DNA of 64,000 bases from Polaromonas sp. (GCF_016185115.1 NZ_JACPOF010000008.1:1-64000), one strand, 5' to 3'. Positions 1 to 9,170 are shown, counted from the first letter of the stretch. The notes: generated by a model from the sequence alone, not told the origin. Program-made: numbers and translations.

Positions 1-3000
1 GCGGGCACGGTGGGCGCCAGCAGCGCGCTGGGCGCCCTGACGGTGGCGGGCAACGACATCAGTGTGGCGGCCATAGGCGCTGCCTCCGCCGGTGCTGCGG
101 CCACCTCCCTGACCGCCACCACTGCCGGCGCAGATACCGGCGACATTGCGCTTAACGGCGCCATCAACGTCACCGGGCTGACGCTGGTTGCCGGCTCGTC
201 CATTTCCCCGGCCGACACGATCAAGGCCTCCACGCTGGCAGCCACACTGACGGGCGCCAGCAGTGCGCTCAACCTGGGCGCTGCGGCCAACGAGATCACG
301 ACGCTCAATGCCATCACCACACCGGGCGGTTTCACGCTCAACAACGGCAACAACAGCCTGACGGTGGCGGCCAATATAACGGCCACCAACAACGCGGTGT
401 CCATCGACACGGGCACCGGCACCTACACCCAGTCGAACAATGTTGACGTGATTGCCGGCACTGGCGCGATCACCGTGGTGGCCGATGTCGTCACGATCGG
501 AACGACCAACGCCGGCAACAACGCCTTCAGCACATCCGGGACGCTGACACTCAAACCCAAGACTGCCGGTCAGGCGATGTCGCTGGCGGGCGCTTCTGCC
601 TTTGACATCTCTGCGCTTGAGATGGCACGGTTTGCCACGGGCGCTACCGGCCCGCTGGTGATCGGCGATACGGGCAGCACCGGGGTGCTGACCATAGGTG
701 CAGCACTCAACATGGCGGGCAAGACGCTGGTGCTGAACGGCGGTTCCATAACGGATGGCGCGGGCGTCAAGACCATTACTGCGCAGGACGTCACGCTCAA
801 TGCCAATGGTCAGATCGGCACCAGCACCAGCGAAGGCATAGACATAGCGGCCACCAACCTCAGCGTCAACACCACTGGCGACGCCAGTGCCTTTGTGCGC
901 ACGGGGGCCATCAACCTGGGTGTCGGCACTGCAGCCGGTGCGAATGTGGGCGCTGGCACGCTGGACCTCGCCGCCACCGGCGCCGTGACGCAAACGGCCG
1001 CTACCGGCAACATCACCGCCGGCACGCTCAACGTCAGGACCCTGAACAATGCCGGCGCCGCCATCACGCTGGCCAACAGCGGCAATGATGCCGGTACGGT
1101 CGACCTGCAGGTACGCAACGCCGCCGGCACCGCCAATGCGCCGGCTGCCATCCAGTACGCCGATGCAAACGCCTTCGCCATTTCAGGCATCAACACGGGG
1201 ACTGGCGCGGCTGGTGCGGTGACCCTCGCTGCAGGGGGCACGGTATCGCAGACCGGTGTTGTGAACGCTTCGACGCTGGCAGCCAGCCTGAGCGGCGCCG
1301 GCAGTGCACTTAATCTCGGTACGCAAAGCAACAACATCGTCCAGCTCAATGCCATCACGTCGCCAGGCGGCTTTGCGCTGAACAACGGCAACAACGCCGT
1401 GCTGCTCAACGCCGCAGTTGCGACCACAGACGGCGCCGTCGCCATCACGACGGGCAGCGCCGCCACCACCTTTGCGGCCGGCGGCTCCATCGCCAGCGGC
1501 GGCGGCAACGTGACGCTGACCAACAGCAATGCGGTCAAGGTGCTGGGCAATATCGACACCACAGGCGGCAGTGGCGCAGGTGACCTGACGGTGACGGGCG
1601 CCGGCGTGGTCTCGCAACTCGCGGGCTCTTCACTCAAGGTCAAGGGCGCAACAGCCATAGGCGCAGGTGCGGGCAACAACGTGACCCTGGCCAATGCGGG
1701 CAACGACTTCACCGGCGCCGTTGCCATCGCCAGCGGCAACAACGTCAGCCTTGCCGATGACAACGCACTGGTGCTGGGCGCTTCGACCATATCCGGTACG
1801 CTGGGTGTTGCTGCATCTGGCGCAGTCACGCAGTCCGGTGCCGTGGCTGTGGCCGGGTTGACGACGCTGGCGGCAGGCGCGGCCAACAACATCACGCTGG
1901 GCGACACCGGCAACAATTTCTCGACGGTGGTCATCACCAGCGGCAACAACGTCAGCATCGCCGACAGCAACGCACTGGTGCTCGGTGCCTCCACAGTGTC
2001 TGGCAGCCTGGGCGTCAATACCGCAGGTGCGATCACCCAGTCCGGTGTCCTGAATGTCACGGGCGCCACCACACTGGCGGCAGGCGCGGCCAACAACATC
2101 ACACTGAACAACGCCAGCAATAACTTCTCGACGGTGGCCATCACCAGCGGCAACAACGTCAGCATCACTGATGCGAATGCACTGGTGCTCGGTGCATCCA
2201 CAGTCTCGGGAACCCTGGGCGTGAATACGGCAGGCGCCGTCACCCAGTCTGGCGCCGTGGCTGTGGCCGGGTTGACGACGCTGGCGGCAGGCGCGGCCAA
2301 CAACATCACGCTGGGCGACACCGCCAACAATTTCTCGACGGTGGTCATCACCAGCGGCAACAACGTCAGCATCGCCGACAGCAATGCGCTGGTGCTGGGT
2401 GCATCCACGGTGTCAGGCAGCCTGGGCGTCAACACGGCAGGTGCGATCACCCAGTCGGGTGCGCTGTCTGTGGCGGGCGCTGCGAGCCTCGCAGCCGGCA
2501 GCGCCAACGACATCACCCTGACCAGCGCCGCCAATGATTTCTCAAGCGTCGCTGTCAGCAGCGGCAACAACGTCTCGCTGCGTGATGCGAACGCGTTGGT
2601 GCTGGGCGCTTCAACAGTCAACACCAGCCTTGATGTCGTGGCCGCCGGCGCCGTCACCCAGAGTGGCGCCATCGTTGCGCCCGCGCTCAGCGTCAAGACA
2701 CTGGCCAATACCGGCGCCGCCATCACCCTGGCTAACGCGGGCAACAACGTCGGCACGCTCTCGCTGCGCTCGCGTGATGCGGCCGATGGCGCCAATGCCG
2801 CAGGCGCCCTGCAATTTACAGACAGCAACGGTTTTGATATCGCATCGCTCGCCACCACGGTCAACGCCACACTGGGGGCCGGTGGCGTCGTCACGCAATC
2901 GGGCGCCATCGCCGCTTCAGGCCTGGCGCTCACTGGCGCAGGCGGCGCGTACACGCTGGGCAACGCCGGCAATGCCGTCACGACGCTGGCTGCCAATACC

Positions 3001-4098
3001 GGCAGCATTGACTACAGGCAGGCCGGTGCGCTGGCTGTTGGCACTGTGGGCGTGGCGGGTGTCACCACCACCGGCGCGGCGAAAATCGAAACCACAGGCG
3101 CGGCCTCCAGCCTGACGCTGAACAACGCCGTCGCCTCGTCCGGTACGGGCGATGCCATCGTGCTCAAGGCGGCCAGCTCCAATGCGGCCGGGGTCAGCGG
3201 CGGTGGCCAGCTGATCAACAACGTCGGCGCCAATGGCATTGTGGCCAGCGCAGGCCGCTATCTGGTTTACAGCGGCGACCCTGCCGCCACCACTGAGGGC
3301 GTCGCCGGTTACAGCAAGCGCTACAACAGCGATGCCAGTTACGTTCCCGCCGGGGCGGCCAGCACCTTCCTCTACCGCATTGCCCCAACCCTGACGGCGA
3401 GTGCCGACAGCACCAGTCGTGGTTATGGCGACAGCAACCCCGTGTTTACCGGCACCTCCAGCGGCTATATCGACGGCGACACGGCAGCCAGTGTGGGCGT
3501 CTCGTTTGTCAGTGCGGCGACTCCCCGCACGGCAGTGGCTGCCGGCCCTGTGGCCATCACGCTGGCGGCAACCAATAACGAGAACTACACCCTGGCCTCC
3601 ACCAATGGCGCGCTGACCATCACGAAGCGCGACCTGGCCGTCACGGCCACCGGCGTTGACCGCATGTATGACGCCACAACGGCTGCATCGGTAGTGCTGT
3701 CGGACAACCGTGTAGCCGGCGACACCCTGGCCCTGACCAGCGCAGCCGCCACCTTTACCGACGGCGCCATCGGCAGCGACAGAACCATCAATGTGAACGG
3801 CATCAGCCTGGGCGGCGCAGATGCGGGCAATTACCGGCTGGCCAACACCGAGGCAGTGACAAGGGCGAACATTCTCAGGCCGCCCACCGGCACGTTTGCA
3901 GATGCGAAACTCGTCCGGACCATGGCGGCGCCTATGCTGGAAGCCATCAAGGCCGGTTGTGGCGCTGGCGTGGCCGGTGGCGGAAGTGACGCGCAAGCCC
4001 AGGCTTCTTCGCGGCGGGACGCCCTGGCTGATGGGGGTGCGGGCGACTCTTCAGGCCGCGGTGCTGGCCGCGCAGGCGCTGGCGGCGGCGCCTGTTAA
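1..4098 (+). CDS. Filamentous-haemagglutinin-like repeat adhesin, 3' part (5' end outside window)
   Basis: The frame is open from base 1, so at least 1365 residues of a larger secreted protein are present and the start is missing. Composition is Ala/Gly/Thr/Asn/Val-rich with hardly any charge or Cys, typical of beta-helical surface adhesins exported by two-partner or autotransporter routes. Short motifs (SGNNVSI, ALVLGAST, AGAVTQSG, NAGN) recur throughout; between about 1650 and 2660 the repeat unit is about 69 residues. Near the C-terminus come an MBG-like segment (from the SRGYGDSNPVFTG motif) and a YDG-like segment (VDRMYDATTAA), as in haemagglutinin-family proteins. No C-terminal translocator barrel follows, so a separate TpsB-type transporter upstream is inferred. 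The exact ligand cannot be told. Confidence 0.85.
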   Translation, partial: AGTVGASSALGALTVAGNDISVAAIGAASAGAAATSLTATTAGADTGDIALNGAINVTGLTLVAGSSISPADTIKASTLAATLTGASSALNLGAAANEITTLNAITTPGGFTLNNGNNSLTVAANITATNNAVSIDTGTGTYTQSNNVDVIAGTGAITVVADVVTIGTTNAGNNAFSTSGTLTLKPKTAGQAMSLAGASAFDISALEMARFATGATGPLVIGDTGSTGVLTIGAALNMAGKTLVLNGGSITDGAGVKTITAQDVTLNANGQIGTSTSEGIDIAATNLSVNTTGDASAFVRTGAINLGVGTAAGANVGAGTLDLAATGAVTQTAATGNITAGTLNVRTLNNAGAAITLANSGNDAGTVDLQVRNAAGTANAPAAIQYADANAFAISGINTGTGAAGAVTLAAGGTVSQTGVVNASTLAASLSGAGSALNLGTQSNNIVQLNAITSPGGFALNNGNNAVLLNAAVATTDGAVAITTGSAATTFAAGGSIASGGGNVTLTNSNAVKVLGNIDTTGGSGAGDLTVTGAGVVSQLAGSSLKVKGATAIGAGAGNNVTLANAGNDFTGAVAIASGNNVSLADDNALVLGASTISGTLGVAASGAVTQSGAVAVAGLTTLAAGAANNITLGDTGNNFSTVVITSGNNVSIADSNALVLGASTVSGSLGVNTAGAITQSGVLNVTGATTLAAGAANNITLNNASNNFSTVAITSGNNVSITDANALVLGASTVSGTLGVNTAGAVTQSGAVAVAGLTTLAAGAANNITLGDTANNFSTVVITSGNNVSIADSNALVLGASTVSGSLGVNTAGAITQSGALSVAGAASLAAGSANDITLTSAANDFSSVAVSSGNNVSLRDANALVLGASTVNTSLDVVAAGAVTQSGAIVAPALSVKTLANTGAAITLANAGNNVGTLSLRSRDAADGANAAGALQFTDSNGFDIASLATTVNATLGAGGVVTQSGAIAASGLALTGAGGAYTLGNAGNAVTTLAANTGSIDYRQAGALAVGTVGVAGVTTTGAAKIETTGAASSLTLNNAVASSGTGDAIVLKAASSNAAGVSGGGQLINNVGANGIVASAGRYLVYSGDPAATTEGVAGYSKRYNSDASYVPAGAASTFLYRIAPTLTASADSTSRGYGDSNPVFTGTSSGYIDGDTAASVGVSFVSAATPRTAVAAGPVAITLAATNNENYTLASTNGALTITKRDLAVTATGVDRMYDATTAASVVLSDNRVAGDTLALTSAAATFTDGAIGSDRTINVNGISLGGADAGNYRLANTEAVTRANILRPPTGTFADAKLVRTMAAPMLEAIKAGCGAGVAGGGSDAQAQASSRRDALADGGAGDSSGRGAGRAGAGGGAC

Positions 4099-4100
4099 CC

Positions 4101-4298
4101 GGTGCAGTTAATGCGTCAAAAATGGCGCATTAAATGGTTAATGCATTATTCATGATGCATTACTGGCCCCGAGAAGCCTGAACCCCCGCCGAAGCGGCGC
4201 AAAACGCCAAAAACAGCCGATTTGAGGCTTGTTTCAGGTGCCAAATCGGCCTTCAGGCCAATAAACACGTGCGTGAGCAGCTACTAATTCAATAGCAT
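4101..4298 (-). repeat. Family B interspersed repeat, copy 1
   Basis: The conserved tail (about 4238-4298) contains AAATCGGCC, GAGCAGCTACTAATT and AATAGCA. Its end lies 12 bases from the stop codon of the minus-strand yjdF-like gene at 4310. The head holds two AT-rich inverted repeats: TTAATGCG (4108-4115) with CGCATTAA (4126-4133), and GTTAATGCAT (4137-4146) with ATGCATTAC (4155-4163). The head sequence is not shared with the other copies. Orientation is given relative to the minus-strand gene whose 3' end it follows. Confidence 0.75.
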
Positions 4299-4309
4299 TC
4301 AGAGCGAAA

Positions 4310-4924
4310 TCAGCTTTCCGCCAGGCGCTGCATCTGCCGGTCATGCCAGCGCGCCAGCAACACGACGGCAACGGTGGCACCGATCAGGGCAAAAAACATG
4401 TCCGACTGCGTGTCCCAAGGGTCGCCCTGGGTGCCCAGGAACTCTGTCGCACCGCCACCGGCAGCCAGGGCCGTCCACCACTCGATCAGTTCATACACGG
4501 CGCTGATGGCCATGGCCACGCAGGCCGACAAAAACGCCGCCATGGGCTTGCTGGCGAGGTAGGCGCGCCGCAGCAAAATCTCGCGTGCCAGCATGGCCGG
4601 CACAAGCCCCTGCATGAAGTGGCCGATCTTGTCGTAGGGGTTGCGGCTTAAATGCATCAGCTCCTGCAACCAGAAACCGAAAGGCACGCGTGCATAGGTC
4701 CAGGCACCGCCAAAGATCAGCACCAGTGCATGTACGGCAATCAGCACATACAGCAGCGTGGTCAGGGGAAAGCGCTTGCGTGTCAAAAACAGAATGGGCA
4801 GGGCGATGACGGCGGGCAGGACTTCAAGCACCCATGTGCCGCGGTCATAGGGCGCAATGCCCGACCAGGCCAGCGCCGCCACAACGAAGAGGCCCAGCGA
4901 AGCCAGCATGCGCGAATCAGCCAT
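4310..4924 (-). CDS. DUF2238 / YjdF-family inner-membrane protein
   Basis: A 204-residue polytopic membrane protein with about six hydrophobic segments. It carries features of the DUF2238 (YjdF) family: the HLSRNPYDKIGHFMQG stretch after the third segment, then AVYELIEWW and a GDPWDTQSDM loop with conserved acidic residues before the last helix. The family has no established biochemical role. The gene overlaps the upstream OsmC gene by 8 bases, so the two are probably co-transcribed. Family assignment is firm; function is unknown. Confidence 0.85.
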   Translation of the reverse strand: MADSRMLASLGLFVVAALAWSGIAPYDRGTWVLEVLPAVIALPILFLTRKRFPLTTLLYVLIAVHALVLIFGGAWTYARVPFGFWLQELMHLSRNPYDKIGHFMQGLVPAMLAREILLRRAYLASKPMAAFLSACVAMAISAVYELIEWWTALAAGGGATEFLGTQGDPWDTQSDMFFALIGATVAVVLLARWHDRQMQRLAES

Positions 4925-5396
4925 GTGCCGCCGCGATCACGGGCTCGCAGCGCACCTCGGTTTTCACCGAGTTGGCAATGAAGCATTCCTCGTGCGCCTC
5001 GTGGTGCAGGGCGACAATTTCGGCGCGCGTCGGCAACTTCGCGCCGTAAAACACGACTTCAGGGCGCAGCGTCACCACCGTCATGGCGAGTTTGCCTTCT
5101 GCATTCTTGGTCATCACGCCGCTGGCCCTGTCGGTGTAGCTGTCAATGCAGAACTTGCGCTTGCCTGCCAGCGACAGAAACCACAGCATGTGGCAGCTCG
5201 ACAGCGACGCGACAAATGCTTCCTCGGGGTCTACCGCCGAGGCATCAGACCAGGGCAGGGGCACGACATGCGGCGACGATGAGCCCGGCACCTCAACGCC
5301 GCCGTCAAAACGCAGCAGGTGGCGACGGCTGTAGCGGCCTGCTGCAAAGTCGGCGTCGCCACGCGTCCAGACAACTTCAGCGGTGTAGACAGACAT
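4917..5396 (-). CDS. OsmC-family peroxiredoxin-like protein
   Basis: A 159-residue OsmC/Ohr-fold protein. OsmC proteins reduce organic hydroperoxides in the cytoplasm with two cysteines, and both are visible here: Cys68 in SLSSCHML and Cys138 in HEECFIANS. The DPEEAFVASLSSCHM stretch is the family signature preceding the long helix that carries the peroxidatic Cys. It is the first gene of a two-gene unit with the DUF2238 protein. A second OsmC gene at 36348 is only distantly similar and lacks the second Cys. The substrate is unknown. Confidence 0.9.
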   Translation of the reverse strand: MSVYTAEVVWTRGDADFAAGRYSRRHLLRFDGGVEVPGSSSPHVVPLPWSDASAVDPEEAFVASLSSCHMLWFLSLAGKRKFCIDSYTDRASGVMTKNAEGKLAMTVVTLRPEVVFYGAKLPTRAEIVALHHEAHEECFIANSVKTEVRCEPVIAAAHG

Positions 5397-5414
5397 GTGA
5401 CATGCGTTCGAGGG

Positions 5415-6347
5415 TCAACGGAAAAACCGTAGCAGCGCGTCGGCTGTTGCCTGCGGCTGCTCTTCCGGGATGAAATGGCCAGATGCCATCGCGTGACCTA
5501 GCACCACGCCGCTGCACTGCGCCTGCCAGAGCGCCATCGGGTCGAACAGGCGGTTGACCACGCCGCGCTCGCCCCACAGCACCAGCATGCCGCAGCGCAC
5601 CTTCTCGCCGCGTGCGCGGCTCTCGCGGTCATGGTCAAGGTCAATGCTGGCCGCAGCGCGGTAGTCTTCGCAGGCCGCGTGCAATGCCTCCGGGTTGCAG
5701 AAGCAGCGCTCGTATTCAGTCAATGCCTCGGCTTCGATATAACCCAGGCCCTCGCTGCCCCAACCGCCCAGTTTCGCGTGCAGGTAGGCCTTTGCGGTTT
5801 CGGGGTGGTTGGCGCCCATCATGATCTCGGGCAGCGGAGAGGGCTGCAGCATGTGAAACCAGTGGTAGTAGGCGCGCGCAAACTGCATGTAGGGTGCGGT
5901 CATGCTGGTGCCGTCATACATGTCGAGTGTGGGCGCGATGTCCAGCACGCAGAGTTTTTTCACACGCGCCGGGTGGTCCAGCGCCAGCCGGTGCGCCACA
6001 CGGCCGCCGCGGTCATGGCCGCACAAAAAGAAAGTGCCCACGCCCAGCGCATCCATCAGCGCTGTCATGTCGTGCGCCATGTTGCGTTTGCTGTAGTTGC
6101 TGTGGTCGGGCAGGCCGGCGGTCTTGGACGAGTCGCCATAACCGCGCAGGTCTGGCATGACCAGAAAGAAGTGCGGCGCCAGCAGCTTCGCCACGCGGTG
6201 CCACATCACATGCGACTCGGGAAACCCGTGAAGCAGAAGCAGCGCCGGACGCAGGGGGTCGCCGGGAATGACTTTTGAAAAACGCGCAGCAATCGATGCG
6301 CCGTTGACCTCAAAGCTGCGTGTCTCGAACCCTTCAAACCAGCTCAT
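5415..6347 (-). CDS. Alpha/beta hydrolase, haloacetate (fluoroacetate) dehalogenase-like
   Basis: A 310-residue alpha/beta hydrolase. The oxyanion-hole motif LLLLHGFPESHVMWH (about 36-50) and the nucleophile elbow GHDRGGR (Asp112) show an aspartate nucleophile, as in haloalkane and haloacetate dehalogenases rather than serine esterases. Arg113 and Arg116 correspond to the carboxylate-binding arginines of fluoroacetate dehalogenase. The YYHWFHM stretch offers the His-Trp pair that binds halide, CEDYRAA supplies the matching Tyr region, and SGHFIPEE supplies the catalytic His. The start has an AAGGAG site 7 bases upstream. The predicted reaction is hydrolysis of a 2-haloacid to glycolate plus halide; epoxide hydrolase activity is the alternative. 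Confidence 0.82.
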   Translation of the reverse strand: MSWFEGFETRSFEVNGASIAARFSKVIPGDPLRPALLLLHGFPESHVMWHRVAKLLAPHFFLVMPDLRGYGDSSKTAGLPDHSNYSKRNMAHDMTALMDALGVGTFFLCGHDRGGRVAHRLALDHPARVKKLCVLDIAPTLDMYDGTSMTAPYMQFARAYYHWFHMLQPSPLPEIMMGANHPETAKAYLHAKLGGWGSEGLGYIEAEALTEYERCFCNPEALHAACEDYRAAASIDLDHDRESRARGEKVRCGMLVLWGERGVVNRLFDPMALWQAQCSGVVLGHAMASGHFIPEEQPQATADALLRFFR

Positions 6348-6372
6348 ATGGTCAACTCCTTGTGCGTGATGT

Positions 6373-6864
6373 TCAGGCGGGGCGGGAGGCCAGATACTTT
6401 TTCAGGTTGCCGGCAGCGGTGGCCTTGACCTTGTTGTGCAGATAGGGCGTCCAGCCCAGCAGCAGGCCTGGTGCGCCCAGTGCCTGGCGCGACCAGGTCC
6501 AGAAATCAAAGCTGTCGCGGTGCCGCGTGATCAGCCCCTGCTCATTGAAGGTGAACACGCCGTCAATCACGTTGTGCACCATGCGGCCGGTGGCGCTGAA
6601 GCGGTAGTCCGCCTCCCAGTGCGCCTTGCCGCTGGTGGCATCGGCTTCGATGCCACTGAATTTCAGCTTCCACACATCTGCGCCTTTGGCCCTGGTGGCG
6701 TCGGCCAGCATGCGCCACATGCCGGTCACCTCGCGGTGGCCCTTCAGTGAAAACACGGCATCCTCAAACACCGCATCAGGCGCGTAGCATGCGGCCATGG
6801 TGTCGGCATCCAGGCGCGCGAAGGCGGTGTAGAAATTATTCAGTGTGGTCGCGTTGGCGTGCAT
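6373..6864 (-). CDS. SnoaL-like / NTF2-fold protein
   Basis: A 163-residue protein with the NTF2-like pattern: N-terminal helix FYTAFARLDADTMAACYA followed by DAVFEDAVFSLKGH, then beta strands with EADYRFSATGRMV and VFTFNEQGLITRHRDSFD. This fold serves small-molecule binding, cyclases and dehydratases, and the substrate cannot be inferred. The frame is open further upstream, but the ATG at 6864 is preceded by GGGAG at proper spacing, so it is taken as the start. It lies 25 bases downstream of the dehalogenase-like gene and is probably co-transcribed with it. Confidence 0.8.
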   Translation of the reverse strand: MHANATTLNNFYTAFARLDADTMAACYAPDAVFEDAVFSLKGHREVTGMWRMLADATRAKGADVWKLKFSGIEADATSGKAHWEADYRFSATGRMVHNVIDGVFTFNEQGLITRHRDSFDFWTWSRQALGAPGLLLGWTPYLHNKVKATAAGNLKKYLASRPA

Positions 6865-6935
6865 GCGGGTGTCTCCCTGGGGCCAAAACCCACACTCTAC
6901 ACCGCGCGGATGATTGCGCTGCTGGTTTAAATGGC

Positions 6936-7427
6936 TCAGGTCAGCAGTGCGATCAGCCGATTCAGCGCGTGCTTCACTGTGGCGGCGCGCACCGCAGCGC
7001 GGTCGCCGGCAAACAGCATGCACTCTGCGCTGGTCTGGCCATTGACCGACCAGCCAAACCAGACGGTGCCGACCGGCCTGCTGCGGCTGCCGCCCGTGGG
7101 GCCGGCCACGCCGGTCACGGCGACCGCCACCTGCGCTTTGGAGTGCGCGATGGCGCCTTCGACCATGGCGCGCGCGGTTTCTTCGCTGACCGCGCCGTGT
7201 TGGCTGATCACGCCGGCATCGACACCCAGCAATTCAATCTTGGCGTCGTTGGAATAGGTGACGAAGCCGCGCTCAAACCACGCGCTAGAACCCGCGAGCT
7301 CCGTGCAGGCGGCAGAGATCAGGCCGCCTGTGCAGCTTTCAGCGGTAGCGACAAACAGTTTTTTCTGCAGCAGCAGGTCGGCAAGCTGCACGACCTGTGA
7401 AGCAACGGAGTCATTGGGGTGTGTCAT
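6936..7427 (-). CDS. pncC: Nicotinamide-nucleotide amidohydrolase PncC (CinA C-terminal domain)
   Basis: A stand-alone CinA C-terminal domain of 163 residues that deamidates NMN to nicotinate mononucleotide in pyridine-nucleotide recycling. The signature TAESCTGGLISAACT is at 28-42, with the catalytic Ser at position 31, followed by GFVTYSN with Tyr58 and by AVTGVAGPTGGS. The N-terminal MoCF domain of full CinA is absent, as in most proteobacterial PncC proteins. It lies 16 bases downstream of pgpA on the same strand, a common betaproteobacterial arrangement. Confidence 0.93.
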   Translation of the reverse strand: MTHPNDSVASQVVQLADLLLQKKLFVATAESCTGGLISAACTELAGSSAWFERGFVTYSNDAKIELLGVDAGVISQHGAVSEETARAMVEGAIAHSKAQVAVAVTGVAGPTGGSRSRPVGTVWFGWSVNGQTSAECMLFAGDRAAVRAATVKHALNRLIALLT

Positions 7428-7443
7428 GTCGCTGCCTGTCTTT

Positions 7444-8037
7444 TTAAACGAAGTTCCAGATGGCGATCACCAGCAGCGTGCAGAAGGCGGCCACCAGGTC
7501 GTCAAACATGATGCCGAAGCCGCCGCGCGCGCCTGTGCCCTTGAAGGCCTTGTCAGCCCAGGCCACCGGGCCGGGTTTGACGGCATCAAAAAAGCGGAAG
7601 AGCACAAAGGCGGCGAGCTGCGCGTAAAACCCTGCAGGCATCACCAGCCAGAGAATCAGCCAGAAGGCGACGACTTCGTCCCAGACAATGCTGCCCGGGT
7701 CGGCCACGCGCATGTGGGTCGCCGCCACCGTGCAGGCCCACCAGCCGACCACCAGCGAGGCCGCAATCAGCCAGCCCATGCCTGCTGGCGAGAGCCAGTT
7801 TTCCAGTACGAGCCAGGCCAGCCAGGCCCAGAGTGTGCCGGCGGTGCCGGGCGCAACCGGGCTCAGGCCGGAGCCAAAACCCAGGGCGATGAAGTGGGCG
7901 GGGTGCGAGAGCAGGAATTTCGAATCCGGCTTGCGGGGCGACAGTTGGGGGGCCGCGGCCCTGGACTGGATCGCGGCTTCATCTGTCACAGCATCTGGCA
8001 GCAGGTCGGGAAGAGCGTCAGGAAGGGGTGGGGTCAT
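7444..8037 (-). CDS. pgpA: Phosphatidylglycerophosphatase A
   Basis: A 197-residue inner-membrane enzyme that dephosphorylates phosphatidylglycerol phosphate to phosphatidylglycerol. The PgpA signature is clear: FGSGLSPVAPGTAGTLWAW at about 54-72, DPGSIVWDEVVAFW mid-protein, and FRFFDAVKPGPVAWAD followed by GFGIMFDDLVAA, with several membrane segments. The first 40 residues are Pro/Asp/Ala-rich and poorly conserved in such proteins, so the true start could be downstream. The usual neighbour thiL is not present; a family B repeat fills the upstream gap. Confidence 0.93.
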   Translation of the reverse strand: MTPPLPDALPDLLPDAVTDEAAIQSRAAAPQLSPRKPDSKFLLSHPAHFIALGFGSGLSPVAPGTAGTLWAWLAWLVLENWLSPAGMGWLIAASLVVGWWACTVAATHMRVADPGSIVWDEVVAFWLILWLVMPAGFYAQLAAFVLFRFFDAVKPGPVAWADKAFKGTGARGGFGIMFDDLVAAFCTLLVIAIWNFV

Positions 8038-8082
8038 GCTTGCGGGGGGTGTGGAGGTCTTGATTCTGTCATTTCTCCTAAT

Positions 8083-8270
8083 TTAACGTGTACGGCAAAA
8101 AATTGAAACTTGCGTTAAATTTTTGTCGTATACGTTAAAACGTGTTGAAGAGGTGTCTGGAGATGCTGGCCGAGGCTTCAAAAAGCGTCCTCAAAGCCCT
8201 TTTTGGGGCATCAAATCGGCCTTCAGACCAATAAATACGCACGTGAGCAGCTATCAAAAACAGAGCAATT
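8083..8270 (-). repeat. Family B interspersed repeat, copy 2, with large AT-rich inverted repeat
   Basis: The head is a near-perfect inverted repeat of about 21 bases per arm: left arm 8083-8104 starting TTAACGTGTACGGC, right arm 8118-8138 ending GTCGTATACGTTAA, with a 13-base loop. The conserved tail (about 8207-8270) carries TCAAATCGGCC, AATAAATACGCACGTGAGCA and GCTATC. The tail ends 7 bases from the rsmI stop codon, and the head lies upstream of the pgpA start. Confidence 0.75.
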
Positions 8271-8276
8271 TTGCCG

Positions 8277-9170
8277 CTAGTCGCTGTTCTTGAGCTTGAG
8301 CGCCGCCTCGTACAGGTCGTTGCGCGGCGCGCCGGTGATGTCGGCGGCCAGCTTGACGGCGGTTTTCAGCGGCAGTTGCGCCAGCAGCAGGCCCAGCACG
8401 CGCTGGCCATCGTCCTGCGGCAAGGCCTGCGGCGCAGGGTGCAGCACCAGCGCAAACTCGCCGCGCGTACGCTGCGGGCTGCCGGCCAGCCAGGCGGCGA
8501 ACTGGTCTGCAGCCACGGTGGCAATCTCTTCAAACTGTTTGGTGAGCTCGCGGCCCACGGTCAGCAACCGCGCGCCCAGCGGCGCCATGGCCTGCGCCAG
8601 CGCCTCGATGCGGTGCGGCGCTTCAAGAATCACCACGGCGCGGGCTTCGGATTGCAGCTGCACGACAGCCTGGTCGCGCTCGCCGGCCTTGCTCGGCAAA
8701 AAGCCGGCAAACACAAAACCCGAACCGCCTGCAATGCCAGCCGCACTCAGCGCCGTAGTCACGCTGCTGGCGCCGGGCAGGGGCATCACGCCGAGGCCGG
8801 CGGCGCGCACCGCAGCCACCAGCCGCGCGCCGGGGTCGCTCACGGCGGGTGTGCCGGCATCGCTGACATAGGCCACACGTTCGCCGCGCTGCAGGCGCTC
8901 GATGATGCCGACGGCGGCTTCAGACTCGTTGTGTTCGTGCACCGCCAGAAGGGTCTTTTCAATGCCGAACTGGCGCAGCAGGCCCTGTGTGTGGCGGGTG
9001 TCTTCACAGGCAATGACGCTGGCCAGCTGCAGCACATGCAGGGCGCGCAGGCTGATGTCGGCCAGGTTGCCTATGGGCGTCGCCACCACATACAGCATGC
9101 CTTCCGGATAATGCTGTATGCCCGCAGCGGCTTTAGCTGCGCCCAGAGCCAGGTCGAAAGAAGCGTTCAA
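8277..9170 (-). CDS. rsmI: 16S rRNA (cytidine1402-2'-O)-methyltransferase RsmI
   Basis: A 297-residue tetrapyrrole-methylase-fold enzyme that 2'-O-methylates C1402 of 16S rRNA with SAM. Diagnostic motifs are YVVATPIGNLADISLRAL (about 27-44), ACEDTRHTQGLL, VAYVSDAGTPAVSDPGARLV and the GASSVTTALSAAG segment. The frame begins at a TTG (9170). An internal ATG at 9098 would begin right at the first beta strand, while family members normally have a short lead, so the exact start is unsure. It is divergent from yraN with overlapping 5' ends. Confidence 0.95.
   Translation of the reverse strand: MNASFDLALGAAKAAAGIQHYPEGMLYVVATPIGNLADISLRALHVLQLASVIACEDTRHTQGLLRQFGIEKTLLAVHEHNESEAAVGIIERLQRGERVAYVSDAGTPAVSDPGARLVAAVRAAGLGVMPLPGASSVTTALSAAGIAGGSGFVFAGFLPSKAGERDQAVVQLQSEARAVVILEAPHRIEALAQAMAPLGARLLTVGRELTKQFEEIATVAADQFAAWLAGSPQRTRGEFALVLHPAPQALPQDDGQRVLGLLLAQLPLKTAVKLAADITGAPRNDLYEAALKLKNSD

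Noticed and set aside
10..12. GTG at base 10 as the start of the adhesin
   Set aside because: The frame is open to base 1 with the same repeat composition and no ribosome-binding site, so the gene continues upstream.
810..3008. 732-codon open frame antisense to the adhesin
   Set aside because: It is the shadow of a GC-rich repetitive gene: translation is Ala/Pro/Val-rich with repeated segments mirroring the adhesin repeats and no recognisable domain or ribosome-binding site.
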